From: Syngnathus acus
Taxonomy: Eukaryota; Chordata; Actinopteri; Syngnathiformes; Syngnathidae
Direction: 5' to 3'
DNA length: 64,000 bases
Assembly: GCF_901709675.1 (NCBI RefSeq)
Contig: NC_051102.1
Location: 1,022,912 to 1,086,911 of the forward strand
The position numbers were made by a program, and so were the translations under genes. Of the stretch, positions 58,187 through 64,000 are shown one piece after another; position 1 is the first letter of the stretch; each line of letters begins with the position of its first letter. Under the pieces are notes generated by a model. That model saw nothing but the letters and a program-made list of their open reading frames with translations, was not told the origin of the DNA and made no database searches.

Positions 58187-60431
58187 GTGTAGGGTCAAAA
58201 ATAACGCCAAGGTTGCGTGCCAGAGGGGAGGGAGTGATGTTTGAGGAGTCAGTGGTGAGTGTGATGGATCCAGTTTTATTAAGGGAGGATTTAGTGCCTA
58301 TGAGGAGGAGCTCTGTTTTGTCACTGTTGAGTTTGAGGAAGTTGTGGGTCAGCCATGTTTTTATTGTAGAGATGCAGGTTTCAAAGTGGCTGAGGGGAGG
58401 GTTTTGGGTTGGTGTGGTGCGTATATAGATCTGGGTGTCATCAGCGTAGCAGTGGAAGTCCAGATTGAGTTTGTGGATGACATTACCAAGGGGAAAGAGG
58501 TAACAGATGAATAGGAGGGGGCCAAGAACTGAGCCTTGTGGGACCCCCTGTGTAACTGGGGAGAGGATGGATGTGTGGCCGGAGAGAGAGATGAACTGGT
58601 TTCTGTTGGCGAGATAGGAGGTGAGCCAGTCGAGTGCAGTGCCCTCAACACCTAGTTGGCGCAGCCTTTGAAGGAGGATGGAATGGTTCACAGTGTCAAA
58701 GACTGGGCTAAGGTCGAGTAGTAGTAGGATGTTGAGGGCACCAGAGTCTGCAGAAATGAGGAGATCGTTGGTGACTTTAACAAGAGCTGTTTCGGTGCTG
58801 TGAAGTGGGCGGAATCCGGACTGGAAGGGTTCATAGAGGTTGTTGGACTGGAGATGGGTGTGGAGTTGGGCGGAGACAATGCGTTCAAGAGTTTTGGAAA
58901 GGAAGTAAAGGTTCGAGATGGGACGGTAGTTGGAGAGGTTGATTGGGTCCAAGGTGGGCCTTTTGAGGACGGGGTGATGGCTGCAAGCTTATAGACAGTG
59001 GGAAAGTGGCCAAGGGATAGAGACTGATTAAAAAGGGTGGTGAGGTGAGGGAGGAGGACAGGGAGGCAGGCCTTAGTTAAGGTCGTTGGAAGGGGGTCGA
59101 GAGAGCAGGTGATTGTCTTGGATGCGGTAATGATGTCTAGGATGGTGGAGGGGTCGACAAGGGAGAAGGCAGTGAGAGAGGGGAAGGGCGGGAGGTCAGG
59201 AAGGGGGGGCAGGAGAGCAGGGGAGGAGGAGTTATTGATGGTGTCGGTCAGAGAACTGTTGATTTGGGCGATTTTGTTGTTAAAGTTGACAAGGAAGGAG
59301 TTACAGAGGGCGGGTGAGGAGGGTGGCTTGGTGGCCGGTGGCTGGAGCAATTTGTTGACGGTGGAGAACAGTATGCGGGGGTTCCGGTTGGTGTTATTAA
59401 TGAGAGATGAGAAGTAAGCAGATTTGGCAGCAAGAAGAGCATCACGATAGGAGGAGATGGTTTGAAGGTTTCAGCATGGACGGTGAGGTGGGTTCTTTTG
59501 TGGAGGCGTTCGAGTTGACAGCCAGTTTGTTTCATGGAGCGGAGTTCCGGGGTGTACCAAGGGGCAGAGTTAGTGAATGTAACAGAGGAGGTTTTCCAGG
59601 GGGCTAGGGAATCAAGGGAGTCAGAAAGGATGTTGTTGAGCATGGTGGCGAGGTCATCAGGGGAGGAAGAAGTGGGGTCGGAGGGAAGGGCAGAGGATAA
59701 GAGCTGGCAAAGCGTGATTGGGTTTACAGTCTTGATGTTGCGGTAGGAGATGGTGCGTTTTGTGGAATTATGAGGCGAGGGTAGAGGGGCGGAGAAGAGG
59801 ATACAGAGATGATCTGACAGTGGAAAGGTGAGAGGACGGGGGTTGGATGTGAGTGGAAAGGAGGAGCATACTATATCCAGGGTGTGGCCTTTGGTGTGGG
59901 TGGGGAAGTTGATGTGCTGGGTGAGATGGAAGCAGTCCAGAAGGGAGATGAAGTCAGACGTCAGTGGAGCAGTTGGCTGGTCGATGTAGATGTTGAAGTC
60001 ACCGATGAGTAGGAGGCGATAGGAGACTGAGGATACGATGGTGAGGAGTTCAGAGAGTTCAGAAAGAAAAGACGGATGTGACTTTGGGAGGCGGTAGATG
60101 AGAACAGCAGTAGTAGAGTTGGGGAGGGAAAAAGCGAGATATTCAAAGGATGAAATAGATGGGAGGTTGGGGTCCAATTCAGTGATGGGTAGGGACTGCT
60201 TATGGAGGACAGCAATACCACCTCCTTGCCCAGAGAGGCGGGGTTTGGCGATGTAGCTGTAGTTGGACGGAGTGGCTTGGTTGAGAGTAAAAAAATCCAG
60301 GGGCTGTTGCCATGTTTCACAGAGAAGGAGCAGATCCAAGTTATTGTCCAATAGTAGTTCAAAAATAACTAGTGATTTGTTGGAGAGGGAGCGACAGTTC
60401 AGCAGCGCGAGGGAAATGGATGAAGGAGCGA

Positions 60432-60450
60432 GGGGGGGGGGGGGGGGGGG
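60432..60450. repeat. Poly-G tract (19 nt)
   Basis: An uninterrupted run of G within the LINE. Length is likely to be assembly-sensitive. Confidence 0.9.
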
Positions 60451-61221
60451 CGATTGTTGAGGTTGGCAGTACTGGAGGTGGGGGTGACGGGGGGGGCGAG
60501 AGGTAGTCCAGAAAGAAGGGATGGGTGAGCCATCAGGGAAATCTCGGTTAAAAGATAGTCCAGAGCTACGGTGGATGTAGCGGCGACGGCGGAGGATCCC
60601 AGCCTTGCTGGCAGCTGAGGCAGCAGCAGCAGCAGGGAGACGTTGATTATTGTTGAGGTGATGAAGATCAGCAGCAGTGTAGACAATTGGGCGAGAAGTT
60701 GGTGGAATAGAAGCCCGGAGTAGCAGAAGTGATAGTTCATGGAGGAGATGAGACGTGACAGCAGCTGGGAATAATCCAGATAAAATGCTAGAAGTGGCTA
60801 GTAGCTGGTTAGCTAGAAGTTGGTAGGCAGTGAAATGCATGGAAGCAGCAGTGGACCGAGTAGTGATGTTGGTGGGGTGGGTGGTGGTGTTGGTCGATCC
60901 CGACTGTACCCGCGCAAACGGCAAGCCCCAGTGTGTCATGGCGTCACACAGCCGAGCCACGACCGGCGAGCTCGCAGCGAGCGGGTGCTCCCACCGAGGA
61001 CGCCGGCCAAGTGGCCAGAAAGTTGGGTTAAAGCTGTTTGCCAAGCCAAGAGCGAGCAGCTACAGGCTCAGAGCCGGGAGGTAGGAGGGTCCGGTGGTGG
61101 GTTGGCTAGCTGGCTAGCGTAGCTCGTAGTCCGAGGGAGCGGGAACAGAGAGGTGCGAGCAGAGCTGCAGAGATACGCGGTGGGCAGGTGAAAAGGCGAG
61201 AAAAAGAAAAGAAAAAACGGG

Positions 61222-61322
61222 CACACTTAAAACGGGAAACACAAAACAGATAGGGGACAAACAAATAGCGGGCACACATAAAACGGGAAACACAAAACAG
61301 ATAGGGGACAAACAAATAGCGG
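61222..61322. repeat. About 46-bp tandem repeat at the LINE 5' end
   Basis: AAAACGGGAAACACAAAACA followed by GATAGGGGACAAACAAATAG recurs twice. Such repeats are common in LINE 5'UTRs, where they can be promoter units. Confidence 0.8.
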
Positions 61323-61849
61323 ACACGGTTCGGGGTAGATGCGGCAGTCAACAATCCTGACGCCAGCGTTGCTCTAACCTGGAAGACAAAAAACACGGAG
61401 TGCATTTCTCAACCACTCAACCACTCTCACTCTCATTTTGATACGCTTGCAGCGTACATTCCACCACAAGATTGATTAAAAACACTAGCTTTTCAAACAG
61501 AGAGACTTGTATTTTTCACCTTTGGCAAATTCTATGCACACCTCTTCTAAAAGCAAAAAAAAAGTGACTTTGGGTTTTTTGTCAGATAGCCAGCTAATTT
61601 GGAGCAGAACAGCCCCAAAGCATACAGTATGTTTTGTGGCTGAGTGGCACGTCCGGGAAACCTACGGGTTAATTTCAGACTGGAAGCAAAAGCTGTTGCC
61701 AATTAGATGCAGTGAACCCCCACATGTGGGCCACGCATGCAACTCGCTCCACAAGGAGCAAAAGCGTGCAGAGACCATTCGGAGCACTTGAGCGCCAAAT
61801 CAGTTGCTTCTTACATACTGTCCATGAAGATAAAAGAACTTGAAGGAAG

Positions 61850-62380
61850 ATGATTTCCCTTCACACTGTTAGCAACATGGCACATATCTCTGCTATGTTT
61901 TTACCTAGTCTCACTTTTTTACTGAGCACAACTTTATGTGCTTCTCAAATGTGCCAGGGGCCTGGATGTCTCTCTAACCAGGACTGGAGCCCAGCACAAG
62001 GGTCAACAGACACTCAAGTTTCCAGACGACAGCTTCACCTCTCAACTCAACCCAGGCAAGGAGAAGCCTACAACCAACGGGATGCTCGTTACGGTCATCA
62101 CCATACCGACACTCGCCATCAAGGCTTTGAGCAACAAACTGGTACTGATGCTACGAGAAGGACCAACCCGAGAACAATCACTGCTGAGGTGTATCATCCT
62201 GGTTGTGCGGGCGGAACCTGCCCGACCACTGTCAATCGTCAAGCGACGTCCGCTGACACCCGCGAATGCAAAGGGAACGCGTGCAAGCTGGACCTCCAGA
62301 TGCGCCAGAAACCAAAAGCGTGCGTTGGCTGCAATACACAAAAGGGAGAAGACGCCAGAGGGAATTCTTCACCATTACAT
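61850..62380 (+). CDS. Unrecognised secreted protein, first coding exon (177 codons)
   Basis: A long frame opens at 61850. The better start may be the internal Met at 61877 (AGCAACATGGCA context), because MAHISAMFLPSLTFLLSTTLCAS is then a clean signal peptide. A TATA-like AGATAAAAG lies at 61828-61836. The mature part is hydrophilic and has a recurring C-x-G-x-x-C pattern (CQGPGC, CAGGTC, CKGNAC, then CVGC). A strong donor (ACAT|GTAAGAG at 62380/62381) ends the exon in phase 0, and the frame beyond it is probably intron. Later exons are outside the window. I do not recognise the family, and no function is claimed beyond secretion. Confidence 0.55.
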
Positions 62381-62589
62381 GTAAGAGACAGAGCAGCACA
62401 ATTTATGGAGGAGCGCTCAGAAGGCGATGCATGGATACAGTTGACATGTGACATAAAATCAGGTTGGTATCAAACCGATTATTAATGTCATTAAATATCG
62501 TAATGGTGTGAAGAACAGAAGCTGCTATAAAAAAAAATCATTCCTTTACAAAAAAAATAGGCTTATGTTTGCTTGGCAGTGTCAAAGTA

Positions 62590-63278
62590 CAGTCAAACCT
62601 CGGTTTTCGAACGTCCCGGTTCTCGAACAAATTGGAATTCGAACTAAAAAATTGAGATTTTTTTGCTTCGGTTGTCGAACAAATTTCGGAGGTGTAACCT
62701 CGCGAGATGAGCCGAGAGGACCCGAGAAAACCCGACCGCGCGGCCCGGATGCCGACTGACTCCGTTGTTATTGTATTTTCGTTACTTTGAGGATTGTATT
62801 AACCCCTAATCATGCCTCCAAAGAAAGCAAGTGGGAACAGTAAAGCCATCCGAAAACACAAAGACGCTCTTAAAGCAATGCGACAGTGAGCGCCCGGCGC
62901 GCTGCGGTTGCGCGATCGGACCAAATTAAGCTTCCTGCGCACTGAGGTCCACTTACATTTTGGAAAGTACATCAGGCCTTTAAAAATATTTTCTAAATTT
63001 CAGCGACGGCTCTGTCACAATAATGCGACCAGCGCGGTGCAGTTGCGCGGTCGGAGGCGCGCTACGGTTGCGCGTTCGGCGGTGCGCTGCAGTTGCGCGA
63101 TCGGACAAAAATGCGCAAATGAAAAAATGCTTAAAAAATGCGGGTTTTTTTCAAGTCTCGGAACGGATTAAATTTTTTTCCATTATTTGTAGTGGGACAA
63201 ATAGATTCGGAATTCGACCAATTCGCTTCTCGAACCGCCTTCTGGAACGGATTGTGGTCGAAAACCAAGGTTTGACTG
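62590..63278 (+). mobile_element. TA-flanked pogo/Tigger-like element, deleted
   Basis: Ends CAGTCAAACCTCGGTTTTCG and CGAAAACCAAGGTTTGACTG, with TA on both sides (62588-62589, 63279-63280). At 62813 a short frame starts MPPKKASGNSKAIRKHKD and stops after about 25 codons, which looks like the N-terminus of a Tigger-type transposase. The middle has GC-rich repeats of the type GCGGTTGCGCG(A/T)TCGG. Confidence 0.75.
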
Positions 63279-63417
63279 TATAACAACAAGGTTGTGATCT
63301 TTGTATTGGCACGATGTGTTTATTGAGGTGCAACAATTACTAATAGAATATTAAATGGATCGATTTTTATTTTCATTCATTTATTTAATTATTTTTTTCC
63401 TAATTTGTTTATTTTTT

Positions 63418-63781
63418 GGGCGGCTCGGTGGCGCACTGGCTAGCACGTCCGCCTCACAGTACGGAGGGTGCGGGTTCGGTTCCACCTCCGGCCCTCCCTG
63501 TGTGGAGTTTGCATGTTCTCCCCGTGTCCGCGTGGGTTTTCTCCGGGCCCTCCGGTTTCCTCCCACATCCCCAAAAACATGCTTGGTAGGCTGATTGAGC
63601 GCTCCAAATTGCCCCTAGGTGTGAGTGCGTGTGCGGATGGTTGTTCGTCTCTGTGTGCCCTGCGATTGGCTGGCAACCGGTTCAGGGTGTCCCCCGCCTA
63701 CTGCCCGATGACAGCTGGGATAGGCTCCGGCAAGCCCGCGACCCCCGTGGGGATACAGCGGTACAGAAAATGGATGGATGT
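63418..63781 (+). mobile_element. tRNA-derived SINE (SINE-1 family), full length
   Basis: Begins GGCGGCTCGGTGGCGCACTG, B-box-like GGTTCGGTTCC, ends AAATGGATGGATG. Nothing recognisable follows to 64000. Confidence 0.9.
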
Positions 63782-64000
63782 TTATTTTTTGTTTTATTTA
63801 ATTTTTTTACTTAGGTTAGGTAGCTTGAAGGAAGAACAAGAGCAATGATAAGGATAAGGATGAAAAAAAAACATTAGCCTTTTATATGTATCAACGCAAA
63901 AATCCAGTACACATCAAACCTGGTCACACCTTGAGACAAATGCCGGTAAATCCCTAAAAGTGAACACGCTCATACAGAAAAACAATCTAGTGTATGCGTT

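Larger units (their letters stand above)
56940..61044 (-). pseudogene. LINE ORF (endonuclease-reverse transcriptase), broken by frameshifts and an insertion
   Basis: The first frame (61044-59248) holds an apurinic-type endonuclease domain with the motifs LLLLCETW, LLIGDFNIY and LSDHLCI. A second frame (59350-58688) continues into the linker (FLVNFNNKIAQINSS). A third frame (58952 downward) holds the reverse transcriptase: NYRPISNL, LLDLSPVFDTVNHS, QGVPQGSVLGPLLF and the catalytic CYADDTQIY. The C-terminal part lies beyond the MITE (57497 to about 56940). At least two frameshifts and the insertion make it inactive. Confidence 0.85.
56762..61380 (-). mobile_element. Near full-length L2-like LINE, decayed
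   Basis: In minus orientation it has a 5' region with a short tandem repeat (near 61320-61220), an endonuclease part, a reverse transcriptase, and a 3' end with the fish L2-type tail (GTATAGCGCTTTTC) followed by (TAATAA)n at about 56762-56780. A hAT MITE interrupts the 3' part at 57506-58186. Limits are approximate. Confidence 0.85.

Overview
This window is nuclear DNA from a ray-finned fish, most likely a percomorph teleost. Six split protein-coding genes can be rebuilt exon by exon with consistent splice phases. The gaps are filled with transposon families typical of teleosts: tRNA-derived SINEs, L2-like LINEs, and hAT, Tc1/mariner and pogo-like DNA elements. No bacterial, viral or organellar genes are present.

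Gene layout, left to right: the 3' part of mpp7 (+, 1-12193), mkx (+, 19576-25475), rab18 (-, 28260-30435), yme1l1 (-, 31160-35724), acbd5 (-, 37366-42072), abi1 (+, 42830-50890), a transposon-rich stretch with a decayed LINE (-, about 56762-61380), and the first exon of an unrecognised secreted protein (+, 61850-62380). Human 10p12 carries the same set (ABI1, YME1L1, ACBD5, RAB18, MKX, MPP7), so this is an old vertebrate linkage block. The genes do not form a pathway. They are a membrane-scaffold MAGUK, a tendon/muscle TALE homeodomain factor, an ER/lipid-droplet Rab, the mitochondrial i-AAA protease, a peroxisome-ER tether and a WAVE-complex adaptor. acbd5 and abi1 are divergent across 757 bp that look like a shared promoter.

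The rest is mobile DNA, much of it nested with readable target-site duplications. The best example is an mpp7 intron holding a hAT element (8-bp TSD) with a LINE remnant and a TA-flanked pogo-like element inside it, the latter itself split by a SINE with a 12-bp TSD. Three related families of TA-flanked elements share CCGT...ACGG ends but differ just inside. One carries a 251-bp tandem array. Two copies of another lie in inverted orientation about 10 kb apart, one of them inside mkx.

I found no clearly new molecular system. The points most worth following up are the orphan secreted gene with repeated Cys-Gly-Cys motifs, an extra in-frame exon candidate in mkx, an unusual CSIP C-terminus on rab18, a hAT element carrying a ZNF143-like site and a perfect 23-bp hairpin next to yme1l1, and opposed CT/GA microsatellites in abi1 intron 1.
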